From contig CAVZZV010000001.1 of the NCBI GenBank assembly GCA_963779845.1, positions 744,001 to 808,000 of the forward strand: a stretch of DNA of 64,000 nucleotides. The letters run 5' to 3'. The notes under the pieces were generated by a model. It saw only the letters and a program-made list of their open reading frames with translations. It was not told the DNA's origin and searched no databases. Positions 54,924 through 64,000 of this stretch are shown here, piece after piece. A program made the translations under genes and the position numbers. The stretch is from CAVZZV01 sp963779845 (GTDB lineage Bacteria > Bacteroidota > Bacteroidia > Bacteroidales > GCA-2748055). Each line of letters opens with the position of its first letter. The stretch's first letter is position 1.

Positions 54924-55956
54924 CGTTTTTTTGGATTATAAATTGTTTTCGCTAACCCGAAGCTCAGGGTGAGGTCATTTAAATAAAACCGATCCTGGTT
55001 CATATAATAGCGCCATATTCTTTCGTCGGCATAATTGTTCCGACTGGAATTGTTTACCTGATCCATTAATCCGTAATTATATCGAAGATCAAGAAAAAAA
55101 TAGGCTTTCGGAATTTTATATCTTAATCCCAATCCTGCAAATGCCCAAAAGTTGATATTTTCCCTTTCTCCCTCAAGATCAATTAAGGCCCTTTGACCGG
55201 GGAAAGAGGAGAATCCTCATAATATCGTTTCATCTCCTGGTGGCCATAGATTAGATAGGAAGCTTTAATCCCGGACCTGATATAGAAGTTTACTTTATCA
55301 CCCGGGAACAACAGGATCAGACTCACCGGGAGTTCAATTCTTCCCTGAACTTCGCGGCTTTCGACACGAACAAAGGGAAAAGGTTTAACTTCCTGGTCGA
55401 AGGTATACTGCAAAAAGGCAGGATCAAGGCCCAGTTCGAGCCATTTTCCCAGAGTATGATTATAGGAGAGTCCTGCACGAAAACCTGGTACCGTAAAGGA
55501 ATAGTCGGATGGGATATCGGAAAGGGGAGAAGTACTGAATGGTTCAATAACCCGGACAAGGGGCATAATTCCACCCAATGAAAATCCGATGGAGCCTCGG
55601 GGTTTGGTGCCGAATTGATTTAAAAGGCTTACAAACTCATAGGGATCTGTTTCAGTCACCTTATATTCAGGGTAAATTTTCAAAAATTCGAGCATATAAT
55701 ATTCCGCCCGGTTCAAATTGTCATCAAAAATGTAAGAGTTGATAAGAAGTTTGTAACCTTGTAATTTTTCTTCCTGGGTAAAACCATTTTGAAGACAGGA
55801 ATGCAGCAATCCGGGAACTGCCTCGATTTGCCCCGCATCATATTGCTCCTGAGCTTCCCTCAGCCTTACTGTACAACTGCTCTGCTGAGCATTGGAAAGA
55901 AAAGGTATAAAAAACAGTGTGAGCAATAATGATAAGAGGAGATTTTTTTTGTTCAT
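54920..55956 (-). pseudogene. Outer-membrane beta-barrel protein, interrupted by a -1 frameshift
   Basis: Signal peptide MNKKNLLLSLLLTLFFIPFLSNA, then a TPR-like helical segment (YDAGQIEAVPGLLHSCL, EEKLQGYKLLINSYI) and a C-terminal set of alternating strands. The first frame ends in SPLSPVKGP at 55183. A neighbouring frame continues GQRALIDLEGERENINFWAFAGLGLRYKI and ends with FGLAKTIYNPKKR at 54920. One base is missing in the T/C run near 55200, and the joined protein is about 345 residues. It is the second gene of the run: 213 nt after the STAND protein, and overlapping the lipoprotein gene by four bases. Confidence 0.75.
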
Positions 55957-56169
55957 TCGTAAAATATTTATTTAAACCGCTACCCTTTAGGCCCGTCAGA
56001 TTATTATTTCCTGTAAATTGCAAATTTAAAGAAAACAACATATTTTTAATTTTTTGGCCTCTGGTCTCCGGAAAAATACCCTTCAAAGGTATCATCCCAA
56101 ATGGTTATTTCAAGATAATTAGATGTTAATTTGATAATCCTTCCCATTCAGGGCACGACCGCATAGATT

Positions 56170-59100
56170 TTATTGATCGGTTTCTATTTCTGATGTCTGC
56201 TTCCGGGAACAGGTTTCCTGGTATTCAATATCGCTTCCAATATAGGTGTTCCATTCCTGGCGACTCAGGTTGCGTTTAACCAGACTACAAATTTGGCCTG
56301 CCAGTAGCCCGGAAGTGGCGGGACTGGCGATCAGTCTTTTTTCTTCGGTGCTTCCGCTGATCAGATAGCGTCCATCAGGACTGAACCCAATGCAAAATAC
56401 AAAACCGGAGTTGTCGTCTAAAACAATTGGAGCGCTCGTAAGAGATGAGAGTTCCCGGTACAGGACTTTGCCATCGTAAGAGGATGTTGCGATGCATTTT
56501 GAATCGGGACTAAACACAATATCAGTAATCCTTGCTGTATGGCCGGAGATTACTCCGGCAAGTTCAAAATTATCTGCTCTGAAAAGCATCACATTACCAT
56601 TAAGCGTCCCACACGCCAGATACCTTCCATCAGGCGAATATTCTATAGCCTGCACCGGATTTGCCGGATCATTGAATATACTGTTCGTGATGGGCTCCCC
56701 TTTTACCCTCCAGATACTTGTCCTCCCGTCCCTTGCACCTGCAACAAGGATCGATCCATCGGGCGATAGGGCCAGAGCATTAATTTGAGAAGTAGTATTG
56801 GTAAACTTTTTCACTGACAGGTCATTCATGTTCCAGACCTCAATAAAACTATTGAGCCCGGCTGTGTATACGGTATGGTTATCAGGTGCTATGGCTATAC
56901 TTCTTATATTTAATTCGCCTCCCTTGTTTAACTGGACGGGGGTTAATGTAGGAGCTGATAAATCAAGGTAGATCATGCCCATGCGGCTCTCGGTAGCCAA
57001 AAGCCATTTCCCGTCATAGCTTACTTTCACATTTTCCAGCACATTTCTTCCGCTCAGCAAAACAGCAGGTGAATTAGAAGATAGATTCAGGTTCCACTTC
57101 AGCAATTTCCCATCGCTACCTGTGCTTATGAATGAGGAAGTATTGGGCAGGAATGCGACGGAACGGACCGCATTGGTATGGCCCGTGAATACGTTGTAAT
57201 CGTCTCCCCTTAGTAGTTTGACTGACTTATATAAAGCGGAATAGAAATCAATGTCGAGACCGACATTTTCAGAAGATCCTGCAAAAAGGTATGCCTGATA
57301 AGCCAGGAGGGCTTTCAGATCTGCATCCCCTGTAATTTGTAATGATTTTACGGCCATGGCCCGGGCAGTTGAGAGCAATCTTTGTTGAAGGGCCTCTTCC
57401 CTCGCCTGTTCTGCCTGTTTTTTCTGGGCGTCGGCTTCCTGTTCATTCTGAACTGCAAGCACGCGCTGCCGGTTTGCTTCGCCCAAATTTTCACGGGCCA
57501 ATGCTGTTTGATTGGCCGCAACAACGGCACTGGTTTCTGCTTCGAGACGACGATTTTCCGCCATATAAAGGGCAGAATCAGCCCGTGTGGTTTGCTGTCG
57601 GGCATCGAACAAAGCCTGTTCTGCAGCAAGCCGTTGCTCCTCTGCTTCATGGCTCTTTTGCTCTGCAAGCATTATCTGGTTCTCTTTTGCGATAACTTCC
57701 TGTACTTTATCGGCATTCAGTTTTTGCGTCCATAATACCAGACTAACCGCTATCATCGAGATAAGCCCAAATCCAAAAGCCAAAAAACGGTTGCGCCGCA
57801 GCTTTCGCCTCTGAATATAACTTTTGTTCTCTTCCCCTGCCAAATATTCCTGCTCACTGGCTTTGAGAAATACCATAGCCCTTTCATAGGCAGGATCGAA
57901 CCGGACAGCCCAGGCGAGGTTCGGATTGTTTTTCATTTGCCAGTTCGTGGCAAGATGAAGTTCCGGGGGACGCCATAAGCCTGTTTTTCCAATCTGGAAC
58001 AGGGCGGAAGATTCGGCCAGTCTTTTATAAATATTAACCGCTGCAGCCTCTTCTTCTACCCATACTCTCAGGCGATCCCATATTCTCATTAATGACTCAT
58101 GACTAAGATCTATTATGGAATGCTTTTCAAGCGGGATGGAGGCTGGTGGAGTTAAGAAAGCCCGGCCGGGAGCCCTAAAGACATTTACAATTTTCATTAT
58201 CTCCTTTTCACTCGCCTGCACAATGGCAATAATGGAAGATATATCGGTCGGTCTCCGAATCCCTACATTGTCACTGCCCTTCTCCGTGATCGTTTTGAAG
58301 AGCTTTTCACAGATGTATTTTTCACCCGGGTTCAACTCATCATAAGCCTCATCAGCATGTCTTGATAGTGCTTTTGCGACACCCCCCACCGCCAGATAAT
58401 CATTTATGGTTACAGGTCTTGTGGGATCTGCATGGCCTTTCCAATACTCCCAGGTCCTCATGAGTGCATGTTGAAGAACAGGCAATTGATCCGGATCATC
58501 ACTGAGGTCCCAGATGATGTGCTCTACCAGATCAGCACTAAACTCAACACCTGCTACTCCCGCGGGCCCAATAATAAGCTTTTGAATGTTTTCCCTGTCC
58601 ATCCGGGGGATTAAATACCCGCTTTTATTGATCAGGGAGGTAAGCTCCTGAAAACGGGAGCATTCACCTATAAAATCGGAACGCATGGTTATCACGATCC
58701 AGACCGGAACCTTGCTTTGGTTTGCGTAAGTAATAAAATCAACAAGCTGGTCTTCCCTCGCCTGGGTATTCTTCACATTTGGCTTAAACCTGAACAACTC
58801 TTCAAACTGATCTATAATAATCAGAAGGTTTTTTCCGTCTTCTTTATAGGATTCCTGCAGGATATGCAGTATATCAATATTCGAGGAACAGATTTCGGCA
58901 AGTTCAGTTTTTCCCGGAATTCTGGAGGAGGTAGCCTTAAGTATACTCATTACCAGATTCTCCATTGGGGCGTTTCCCGGCCGGCATAATATTGATTTCC
59001 AAACCTTTTCCTTATTGAGGGAGGGAACTATTCCACAGGAAATCAAGGATGACTTCCCGCTTCCAGATGCTCCGGTGACCGCCACAAAGCGGTTTTCTCT

Positions 59101-59241
59101 AAGGAGACCAAGGACTTCCTTAATCTGGGCTTCCCTTCCAAAGAATAAATGAGATTCATCCATGGTAAATGGACGTAATCCCGGATAAGGATTACTCAGG
59201 CGGTTTGTACCTGTATGCTTTTGACTTATTGAGTTTGCCAT
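56170..59241 (-). CDS. nSTAND1-type NTPase with membrane span, coiled coil and WD40 propeller
   Basis: A 1023-residue protein. N-terminal nSTAND1 hallmark PYPGLRPF (residues 19-26), Walker A GASGSGKS (57-64) and Walker B LLIIIDQFEELF (139-150), with winged-helix-like segments up to about residue 470. One membrane helix lies near 484-506 (FLAFGFGLISMIAVSLVLW), then a coiled coil to about 640 rich in Ala, Glu and Gln. WD40 repeats from about 684 to the end include HTNAVRSVAFLPN, SPDGSILVAGARDGRTSIW and SGHTARITDIVFSPDS. The helix should place the NTPase in the cytoplasm and the propeller outside the inner membrane. It leads a run of surface-protein genes. Confidence 0.85.
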   Translation of the reverse strand: MANSISQKHTGTNRLSNPYPGLRPFTMDESHLFFGREAQIKEVLGLLRENRFVAVTGASGSGKSSLISCGIVPSLNKEKVWKSILCRPGNAPMENLVMSILKATSSRIPGKTELAEICSSNIDILHILQESYKEDGKNLLIIIDQFEELFRFKPNVKNTQAREDQLVDFITYANQSKVPVWIVITMRSDFIGECSRFQELTSLINKSGYLIPRMDRENIQKLIIGPAGVAGVEFSADLVEHIIWDLSDDPDQLPVLQHALMRTWEYWKGHADPTRPVTINDYLAVGGVAKALSRHADEAYDELNPGEKYICEKLFKTITEKGSDNVGIRRPTDISSIIAIVQASEKEIMKIVNVFRAPGRAFLTPPASIPLEKHSIIDLSHESLMRIWDRLRVWVEEEAAAVNIYKRLAESSALFQIGKTGLWRPPELHLATNWQMKNNPNLAWAVRFDPAYERAMVFLKASEQEYLAGEENKSYIQRRKLRRNRFLAFGFGLISMIAVSLVLWTQKLNADKVQEVIAKENQIMLAEQKSHEAEEQRLAAEQALFDARQQTTRADSALYMAENRRLEAETSAVVAANQTALARENLGEANRQRVLAVQNEQEADAQKKQAEQAREEALQQRLLSTARAMAVKSLQITGDADLKALLAYQAYLFAGSSENVGLDIDFYSALYKSVKLLRGDDYNVFTGHTNAVRSVAFLPNTSSFISTGSDGKLLKWNLNLSSNSPAVLLSGRNVLENVKVSYDGKWLLATESRMGMIYLDLSAPTLTPVQLNKGGELNIRSIAIAPDNHTVYTAGLNSFIEVWNMNDLSVKKFTNTTSQINALALSPDGSILVAGARDGRTSIWRVKGEPITNSIFNDPANPVQAIEYSPDGRYLACGTLNGNVMLFRADNFELAGVISGHTARITDIVFSPDSKCIATSSYDGKVLYRELSSLTSAPIVLDDNSGFVFCIGFSPDGRYLISGSTEEKRLIASPATSGLLAGQICSLVKRNLSRQEWNTYIGSDIEYQETCSRKQTSEIETDQ

Positions 59242-59354
59242 TTGAGCATTTCTTTTTATAATCGAATACCAATAAATGGGATATCGTCAAATTGACCCTC
59301 CCTGAAACCGACAAGAGTCAGGTTTAAAATTTCCATTTGGATTCCCATTGTTTC

Positions 59355-62300
59355 CTATGTTTCGAGCAATTTCTCCGGTATGTTACCGAATTCAAATTCA
59401 TAATCAAAAATAAATTCTTTCAATACATCTTCATCAAGCAATAACAGACCGGATTCTGTTTCAGATATAAATTTTGCATTGTCGCCAAAGGCCACTGAAA
59501 AATCTTTGACCCTGAAAAATGAACCAGAGGGCAATCTGTGGCCATTGGTTAAAGCAAAAACATTTAGTTCCCCTTCAAACACATATATGATGCAATTTGA
59601 AATCGAAGGATCTGCTACACTTATCTTTTCGCCCCTGCCGGTAAACATAAAGATAAATCGGGCAGAGAGGGTATATAATTGCTGATGATTCAGATCACTG
59701 AAAATTCCGGATTCTTTTAAAATTCTGATCTTGTCCCATTGTCCGTCTGGTTTGCCTGCCTGAACTGCAGCCATATGGCCCAATATCTGGTTGTTTATTC
59801 CGGCTGGTAAACGATTTCCAGCCATCTCATAAGTTTTAAAATCCTTCAGGATGGTCTGCTCAGCAGCGATAGCCGCAAGGGAGGCATCCGTATTAAACAC
59901 CTGTGCAAGAAGATCGTTCCCGGGTATATAACCATCGATCGCTTCGATGCTTTTAAGCGCGAATAACTTAACCATCGGAGAAATTTGATTGTAGTCCCGG
60001 TTCAGTATGGCATTGATTAAACCAACAGGACTATGTACTTTCACGGGAAATTCAGCCTGGAGACCATGAAGCTTTGATGGCAACAACTGATCTTCCAAAA
60101 GTGGGAACAGCCATTTTTTAAGGTCTTCATCTATAAACAAATCTAGAAGATCAATGGCAAAGCCATCCCCCTCGGTGATACCATGGCGGATATTTTTCCG
60201 TATATGAACCATTAACTGTTTATCGTAAATTAACGATAAGGCACTGAATACCAGATCCATGTTCAACTCAATCTCCTCATCAAGGGTTCGGGACAATCCG
60301 GGAGGCAATTTATGCAACGTTGCACTGTATATTGCCGCCATATTCCATGCGTTTATCCCACATATTTCATAAATCAGCCGAAAGAGTACCGACTGTGCAA
60401 TATCATCCACTTTAAAAGTAATTCTTAAAAGCCCTTCAAGGGCCTCTCTTTTAACCATCAGGTTCTGATGGTCGACAAATTTCAAAAGCAGCTTCCCGGC
60501 AGAGGGATGGCCTGAATCAGAAATAAGCCTTATTAATCGAATCAGTTTTTTAAGGGGAATTTTGCTATTGCTGCCAGCCAGCTCCAGTTTTTCAAAGATG
60601 ACTTCGCCCATTCGGGAAAGCGCACTGTAAGCATGGGGGTACAAATTGGGATGGTCCAGCAGGTCAATAATGAAATTCCCCATTTCGGAAGCCCGAAGGA
60701 GTCCGATAGCCCGAACAGTGGAAGCCTGGACACGATAGTCCAGGTCCCTCAATAAGGGCAGAAATACCGATTGGTCAACACGGTCAAAATCAGTAAGAAT
60801 AGCGGTAACCGCACGAAGCCTGTCTTCCGGATCGGGAGATCTAATCCACTGTGCCATTTCCTCAATGTTTCCTGATTTCGGTTCAAACGACCTGAAACGG
60901 TCTATCAGTTTCCTCATCCTGCTTCGTTGTGGCTCCTCCGCATCTTGTGAATGGGAGGCAAGAAGACCAAGAGATTCGGAAATGTTAAGATCCGTTATCC
61001 ACTGCAGGGTAATGTTGCTAACCTTTTTCTCCTCCGAATTGATAAGCTTCTCCATATTCCTTGTGATGAAGCCATTCCAGGACTGAGGGAAATACTCAAG
61101 TATCCGGGAAAGCTTCCCGTCAGGAGTAAAATAGGCAAGCCTGGCATCCTTTATACTCTTTTTTCCTTGAATTCCTTCAGATGATTCGATATAGTTCCTG
61201 AGCTTTAGTTGAAGAGAGCGGCGATAGGCTCTGTATAATGCTATTCCGGAAATTAGCCAAAGAACCAGGACAAAACCAAGTGAATACTGAAATTGCAATA
61301 AATTGAAGTGCCAAAAACTAAGTCCGGCTATGATCAGACCTGCCGATAAGGCGGCCATTTCATTAATTACTCCATCGATCCTGGCCTGGGCCTCAAGCCG
61401 CAAATTTGCATCAAGGGATTGATAAAGTATTTTTGAAGAGGGTACTTCAATCGAATCCTTGAGTGATTTGGAGAACAATTTAGCAGAGGAAATGAGCAAA
61501 AAGAAGAGGATGAAGCCGGCAGAGCCGATATTGAATCCGTAATTTTGCCCGACGAAAATACTCAATATAACAATTAAGACTAAAATCGCCGGAGAAATCA
61601 AAAGAGCAACCCGCATCCCAAAAGTTTTCATTAACTTTTTATAAAGCAAAATTTTGAAAAGTAGGCTTGTAATCATAACCGTGCCCATAAAAAATCCCAG
61701 GAAAGAGGCCAGCCCGATGGGATTGGTATAGTTTTCATCCAATACCGATAAAAATGAATAATGGATAAAAAAAGAGGCACAGACAGAGAGTCCAACAAAT
61801 AATAGAATTAAACGGGTATAATAGTTCCCGAATAACCTGAAAAAATGGAGGGGTTTTCTCCTATTGACGTCATGATTTAAAATCACCTCTTCTTCTGAGC
61901 GGTTGATTATCCCACGGACCAAAATCGTCTGTATCCCAAAAACAATAACCATGCTTGAGGCACAGAGATAGAGGATGTCTGGAATCCCCATTCCCAGATT
62001 CAATAAAAAGGGAAGCGCATAGAAACTAAGGATCATCCCTGATATGGCGCCGATATCAATTATTCCAAAAATTCTCTTTCCCTGTCTGAAGCTGAACGAC
62101 CGGCCGGCTGTTCCCCAAAATCCAAGTAAAGCAATGATCGTAAGTGGTCCCATCAGAACGAACATGGCAAATACCAACCTGGAATCACCCGTTAATTCAA
62201 ATCCAATTCTTAATCCAAGGGTACATAGGATGATAAAAAAGAAATTTATCAGGGAAAAGAAAGAAAACTTCATTCTTGTCTGGAGGAAAGAATAGACCGA

Positions 62301-62504
62301 AGTAATGAAAATACCGGCGGCACCGGACCATACAAACGCCAGTGGAATCATGGAAGACCCGAAAGTATCGATAAAAAGTGTTTGAGCCCCTATATCGAAT
62401 GCGCCGGCGAAGATTCCGAGGAAGACAGATTGCAGGATCAGAATGGAGGGTTTGGAACCAATCTCTTTTTCAGTATGTATTGCCCCAGGTTTACCGGTAA
62501 CCAT
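59355..62504 (-). CDS. NTT-like transporter fused to HEAT repeats and cyclic-nucleotide-binding domain
   Basis: A 1049-residue fusion. Residues 1-430 hold about twelve membrane helices with the pattern of the ATP/ADP translocase-like MFS branch (SVFLGIFAGAFDIGAQTLFI, RQGKRIFGIIDIGAISGMIL). Residues about 530-760 have HEAT-like pairs (DYRVQASTVRAIGLLRASE, HPNLYPHAYSALSRMGEV). Residues about 930-1040 form a cNMP-binding-like jelly roll (NCIIYVFEGELNVFALT, GSFFRVKDFSVAFGD). The usual phosphate-binding Arg-Ala motif of cAMP sites is not evident, so ligand binding is uncertain. It follows shikimate kinase by 51 nt and precedes the nSTAND gene by 113 nt. Confidence 0.7.
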   Translation of the reverse strand: MVTGKPGAIHTEKEIGSKPSILILQSVFLGIFAGAFDIGAQTLFIDTFGSSMIPLAFVWSGAAGIFITSVYSFLQTRMKFSFFSLINFFFIILCTLGLRIGFELTGDSRLVFAMFVLMGPLTIIALLGFWGTAGRSFSFRQGKRIFGIIDIGAISGMILSFYALPFLLNLGMGIPDILYLCASSMVIVFGIQTILVRGIINRSEEEVILNHDVNRRKPLHFFRLFGNYYTRLILLFVGLSVCASFFIHYSFLSVLDENYTNPIGLASFLGFFMGTVMITSLLFKILLYKKLMKTFGMRVALLISPAILVLIVILSIFVGQNYGFNIGSAGFILFFLLISSAKLFSKSLKDSIEVPSSKILYQSLDANLRLEAQARIDGVINEMAALSAGLIIAGLSFWHFNLLQFQYSLGFVLVLWLISGIALYRAYRRSLQLKLRNYIESSEGIQGKKSIKDARLAYFTPDGKLSRILEYFPQSWNGFITRNMEKLINSEEKKVSNITLQWITDLNISESLGLLASHSQDAEEPQRSRMRKLIDRFRSFEPKSGNIEEMAQWIRSPDPEDRLRAVTAILTDFDRVDQSVFLPLLRDLDYRVQASTVRAIGLLRASEMGNFIIDLLDHPNLYPHAYSALSRMGEVIFEKLELAGSNSKIPLKKLIRLIRLISDSGHPSAGKLLLKFVDHQNLMVKREALEGLLRITFKVDDIAQSVLFRLIYEICGINAWNMAAIYSATLHKLPPGLSRTLDEEIELNMDLVFSALSLIYDKQLMVHIRKNIRHGITEGDGFAIDLLDLFIDEDLKKWLFPLLEDQLLPSKLHGLQAEFPVKVHSPVGLINAILNRDYNQISPMVKLFALKSIEAIDGYIPGNDLLAQVFNTDASLAAIAAEQTILKDFKTYEMAGNRLPAGINNQILGHMAAVQAGKPDGQWDKIRILKESGIFSDLNHQQLYTLSARFIFMFTGRGEKISVADPSISNCIIYVFEGELNVFALTNGHRLPSGSFFRVKDFSVAFGDNAKFISETESGLLLLDEDVLKEFIFDYEFEFGNIPEKLLET

Positions 62505-62555
62505 TTTGATTTATGCATTAGCTTTATTGAAGCAATATATAAAAAAATGCAGCCC

Positions 62556-63053
62556 TTACATAATTTGATTTACAATTTCTTTTAAATCCGGCTTTAATCC
62601 ATCAATAATAATTCTGGATTTTTTATAAAAAACCTCCCTGTCCTTTAATCTTGACATTATAAAGGGCAGCATTTCCCCCTCTTTCATCCCTTTTAACAAG
62701 GGTCTGAAAGTAGTTCTGCCGGAAAGTCGGGTGACCAGGGCAGCAGGGGAAAGCATAAGATAAATTGTCGTACCTTCCTGATTCATCCATTCCATATTCC
62801 CGTGGAAACAAGGAGTCCCTCCTCCTGTGGAAACTACCAGATCGTCCCGCTCCAAAAGACCCCGCAGGCATTCTGCTTCAATCTTTCTGAAATACTCTTC
62901 CCCTTCATGCTCAAAGATCTTTCGGATCAGCCGGTTTTCCTTTCTTTCAATTTCCTCATCCAAATCGATGAAACTGAAGTTCAATTTCCTTGCCAGCCTT
63001 TTCCCAAGAGTGGATTTGCCAGAGCCCATAAAACCCGTTAGAAATATTTTCAA
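62556..63053 (-). CDS. aroK: Shikimate kinase
   Basis: A 165-residue enzyme phosphorylating shikimate in aromatic amino acid synthesis. Walker A is FLTGFMGSGKSTLGKRLA near residue 4. Also present are the shikimate-binding Asp in FIDLDEEIERKENRLI, the Arg/Glu in EYFRKIEAECL, the Gly triplet VVSTGGGTPC, and the LID Arg in RLSGRTTFRPLL. The length is standard. It lies 17 nt downstream of topoisomerase IV subunit A and probably shares its transcript. Confidence 0.95.
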   Translation of the reverse strand: MKIFLTGFMGSGKSTLGKRLARKLNFSFIDLDEEIERKENRLIRKIFEHEGEEYFRKIEAECLRGLLERDDLVVSTGGGTPCFHGNMEWMNQEGTTIYLMLSPAALVTRLSGRTTFRPLLKGMKEGEMLPFIMSRLKDREVFYKKSRIIIDGLKPDLKEIVNQIM

Positions 63054-63070
63054 ATTGAATTATAGTTAAT

Positions 63071-64000
63071 TTATAGGTCAAGGGCCATTTGCCCGTTATC
63101 TTTTTTCTTTACTTCAGTGTCTGTGGATTTGCCGGGCAGCTCGGTTTCAGGCTTGTCCAGGGGTTCCAGTTCCTTTATCACAGATACTTCATAAGAGGAT
63201 AAACGCTTCCCCCTGGCCCTGAAACTTTTAACCCCGATAAAATCGGCCAGCTCAATGATTTCAGGATCGCGCCCTTTGTTCTTTCCACCAAAACGGATTT
63301 CAAGACGCGGATAGTCGAACTCGGTTATCCTGATTAGTTTGGAGGATGGATTTTCACCTATAAAGCTCTGGGTCTTTTCGGTAGGTTCAACCAGAAATCT
63401 CTTGGCATAGTAATATTCCTGATCAGCATCATAATACACTGCCGAAAAGATCTTCTCCGGCCTGAATTTCTCGATAATCAGGCAATTGTCTTCAAAATGG
63501 GCCGAAAGGTCAAAATTCGAAAGCCTGAACGTACCGAATTTCGTTATTACCAGAATCTTATCATCTCCTGAAAACTCCCCAAGCAATACCCCTCTTCCAT
63601 CCGCATTCAATCTCTTTACATCCTCATCAAACCATATTTTCCTCCCTCCAAGGGTTGATTCGCCCTTTTCTTTCAACTGGATCTTATGGACTCCAAATTT
63701 TGTAAGAATGTTGCCCATGGAGCCACGTCCTTTAATCGCCAGTTCACTAAAGTCCAATTCAAAAATGAGTTTCTTAATCCTTGCCCTGGGTTTTAAGTAC
63801 ACTTTTACCACCTCAGCTTCTCCATTTGGATTGGCAGTCATGTATAGGATTTTGGAATTTTTGTGTTCTTTGATAAAACTATATTCCTTATCCCTGGTGA
63901 TGCCGGTAACTGCTGCTCTTTTCATCATGGTATTCCCCGATCCGCCGTCGAAATAAATCACATTGTAGATGGTTCGTGCATCATTGCGCTTAAATACAGC
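63071..64000 (-). CDS. DNA topoisomerase IV / gyrase subunit A, C-terminal part (5' end outside window)
   Basis: The frame is open to the window edge and reads FKRNDARTIYNVIYFDGGSG, a C-terminal blade of the type II topoisomerase A subunit. Further blades follow: KRAAVTGITRDKEYSF, ADGRGVLLGEFSGDDKILVITKFGTFRL, and AVYYDADQEYYYAKRF. The last 30 residues are charged linker (EVKKKDNGQMALDL). The Tyr-containing breakage domain lies outside. The blade sequences resemble the divergent Bacteroidota topoisomerase subunits rather than GyrA with a GyrA-box, so ParC-like is preferred. aroK follows after 17 nt. Confidence 0.8.
   Translation of the reverse strand, partial: AVFKRNDARTIYNVIYFDGGSGNTMMKRAAVTGITRDKEYSFIKEHKNSKILYMTANPNGEAEVVKVYLKPRARIKKLIFELDFSELAIKGRGSMGNILTKFGVHKIQLKEKGESTLGGRKIWFDEDVKRLNADGRGVLLGEFSGDDKILVITKFGTFRLSNFDLSAHFEDNCLIIEKFRPEKIFSAVYYDADQEYYYAKRFLVEPTEKTQSFIGENPSSKLIRITEFDYPRLEIRFGGKNKGRDPEIIELADFIGVKSFRARGKRLSSYEVSVIKELEPLDKPETELPGKSTDTEVKKKDNGQMALDL

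Noticed and set aside
57342..57735. Plus-strand frames of 117 residues opposite the coiled-coil region
   Set aside because: They are shadows caused by the repetitive Ala/Glu/Gln codons of the minus-strand coiled coil.
56170..59241. STAND anti-phage (Avs-like) defence gene
   Set aside because: The protein has a membrane helix and a WD40 propeller, no recognisable nuclease or other effector domain, and surface-protein neighbours rather than defence genes.

Overview
The window looks like chromosome of an aerobic member of the Bacteroidota. The evidence is an alternative complex III (act) operon next to a caa3-type cytochrome oxidase operon, type IX secretion (T9SS) C-terminal sorting domains of both type A and type B, promoter elements of the TTG-N19/20-TAnnTTTG form, and the conserved block coaD / pyrE / birA / rsfS / ftsH / cdsA / psd. 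No genus can be assigned from the sequence alone. No phage, plasmid, CRISPR or intact insertion sequence was seen.

Layout. 1-3134 (+): end of cytochrome oxidase subunit I, then subunits III, IV, II (with fused cytochrome c) and heme O synthase. 3419-4282 (+): BASS-family transporter. 4289-4934: dense array of short AACCGCAAGG-type repeats in two opposing orientations, lying between convergent genes. 4936-13857 (-): UbiA-like membrane protein and the six act genes, of which actF is frameshifted. 14053-21587: small T9SS type B protein, thyA-folA, DUF2147 protein, a secreted protein built of 24-residue LExWM repeats, a GH127-like glycosidase and a frameshifted alkaline phosphatase. 22200-22277: tRNA-His. 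22478-26597 (-): small surface-polysaccharide cluster (asparagine-synthase-like, GT4, flippase). 26800-46355: mostly housekeeping genes on + (Bax-inhibitor-like, PLP enzyme, L31, GlmU-like, lon, coaD, pyrE, rsfS, ftsH, cdsA, psd, flavodiiron protein). 46413-64000 (-): topoisomerase IV subunit A (partial), shikimate kinase, an NTT-like transporter fused to HEAT repeats and a cyclic-nucleotide-binding domain, an nSTAND1-WD40 protein, an outer-membrane barrel protein, a beta-propeller lipoprotein and a giant T9SS-exported repeat protein.

How the genes work together. The act operon and the oxidase operon together give a quinol to cytochrome c to O2 chain. thyA/folA supply dTMP and recycle folate. 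The rsfS-ftsH-DUF2007-cdsA-psd run is tightly overlapped and combines ribosome silencing, membrane proteolysis and phospholipid synthesis. The minus-strand run at 46.4-62.5 kb puts an ATPase/WD40 protein with one predicted membrane span upstream of an outer-membrane protein, a surface lipoprotein and a very large exported adhesin-like protein. This is the best candidate here for an undescribed functional unit.

A recurring oddity is broken reading frames. ftsH has three, and actF, the alkaline phosphatase, the outer-membrane protein and the giant adhesin have one each. All look like single-base indels, mostly at short homopolymers, and the protein sequence is intact on both sides. Sequencing error and recent pseudogenisation cannot be told apart from this window.
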